Source: Acidimicrobiales bacterium (lineage in GTDB: Bacteria > Actinomycetota > Acidimicrobiia > Acidimicrobiales > CADCSY01). From it: 10,522 nucleotides of DNA. Positions within the stretch are counted from its first letter, which is position 1, and every line of letters starts with the position of its first letter. The DNA lies in NCBI GenBank assembly GCA_030447125.1, contig JAUJLZ010000047.1, positions 1 through 10,522 of the forward strand, given 5' to 3'. The notes under the pieces are model-generated. The model searched no databases. It worked only from the letters and a program-made list of their open reading frames with translations, and was not told the DNA's origin. This document shows, piece after piece, positions 10,430-10,522 of the stretch. The position numbers and the translations under genes were made by a program.

Positions 10430-10522
10430 CTAGATGCGCGGCTCCAAATGAGGGGCCTTGACGTCAGCAGTGGCGAGGCTGACCTCGCCGGGCCGCATGA
10501 ACGACGTGCCTCCTCCCACCAG
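10430..10522 (-). pseudogene. yifB/comM: 5' portion of interrupted yifB/comM
   Basis: Reading in from the right edge, the minus strand encodes LVGGGTSFMRPGEVSLA, the conserved block just before Walker B in YifB/ComM. At the junction it passes into element sequence and adds an unrelated tail (TADVKAPHLEPRI) before a TAG at 10430-10432. The disrupted gene would thus make a protein truncated before Walker B and presumably inactive. Joined to the left-edge fragment at the shared ACT codon, it restores SLATRGVLFMDELAEF without a frameshift. Confidence 0.85.
10449..10492. other. attR, right attachment site
   Basis: Element DNA ends at about 10469 and yifB resumes at about 10472, with AGT (10469-10471) shared with attL. 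The element arm 10449-10469 matches the reverse complement of the left element arm 55-75 at 13 of 21 positions, including TGAGG at the outer ends and ACG nearer the core. The chromosomal arms are only weakly symmetric. Confidence 0.75.

Larger units (their letters stand above)
53..10470. mobile_element. Complete serine-integrase element in yifB/comM, satellite-like, about 10.4 kb
   Basis: Both boundaries are visible as the two halves of one yifB reading frame, which rejoin in frame as SLATRGVLFMDELAEF. The contents are a serine integrase at the left end, a TerS-like gene, a cluster of overlapping small genes, an iteron region, a primase-helicase, a sigma-like HTH regulator and three small right-end genes. 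No large terminase, portal, capsid, tail, lysis, relaxase or FtsK-type transfer gene is present. Size and content match replication-competent phage satellites (P4- or PICI-like) better than a prophage or an actinomycete conjugative element. A decayed prophage remnant is the main alternative, but the intact, tightly overlapping genes argue against decay. Confidence 0.8.

Noticed and set aside
53..10470. Actinomycete integrative conjugative element (AICE)
   Set aside because: There is no FtsK/SpoIIIE-type translocase, relaxase, RepSA/Prim-Pol AICE set or Nud/Spd genes, and the integrase is a serine rather than a tyrosine recombinase.

Overview
The window appears to hold one complete integrated mobile element of about 10.4 kb, together with the two halves of the chromosomal gene it has split. 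Three things point to an actinomycete host: uniformly high GC with GC-rich third codon positions, TAnnnT -10 hexamers set 6-8 bases before starts that lack a ribosome binding site (leaderless genes), and the gene families present. I cannot name the genus.

Ends. At the left edge the minus strand encodes GVLFMDELAEFARNVL. At the right edge it encodes GGGTSFMRPGEVSLA. These are adjacent blocks of the Mg-chelatase-like ATPase YifB/ComM. Joining the edges at the shared AGT (52-54 and 10469-10471) restores an in-frame SLATRGVLFMDELAEF, so the element occupies about 53-10470 inside yifB/comM. The rejoined element ends form an attP with 13/21 matching positions in inverted arms around a GT dinucleotide, as expected for a large serine integrase.

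Layout. (1) 110-1647, plus strand: a DUF4236-like small protein overlapping a 447-aa serine integrase. (2) 1772-4486, minus strand: seven genes. The five upstream ones (4486 to 2610) are chained by 4- or 7-base overlaps. They are followed by a shortened P27-type terminase small subunit-like gene and a last gene coupled to it. (3) 4487-4877: noncoding, with a strong hairpin and ten copies of the decamer GGTGACGGGT in both orientations, probably a replication origin. (4) 4878-9154, minus strand: a 707-aa primase-helicase preceded by small genes, headed by a protein with a sigma-region-4-like HTH and its own promoter. (5) 9358-10373, plus strand: three apparently leaderless genes, namely a membrane protein, a 48-aa single-pass peptide and a 50-aa charged helical peptide.

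Interpretation. The element has an integrase, a P4-like replication module (TOPRIM primase fused to an SF3/D5 helicase beside iterons) and a TerS-like gene. It has no capsid, portal, tail, large terminase, relaxase or FtsK/Tra gene. That combination fits a phage satellite better than a prophage or conjugative element: it would excise, replicate itself and use a helper phage's capsids. The most unusual detail is that the element's ends rejoin to build a near-consensus promoter (TTGACG, 17 bp, TAGGCT) exactly across the attP crossover point, pointing at the integrase operon. Integration replaces its -35 box.
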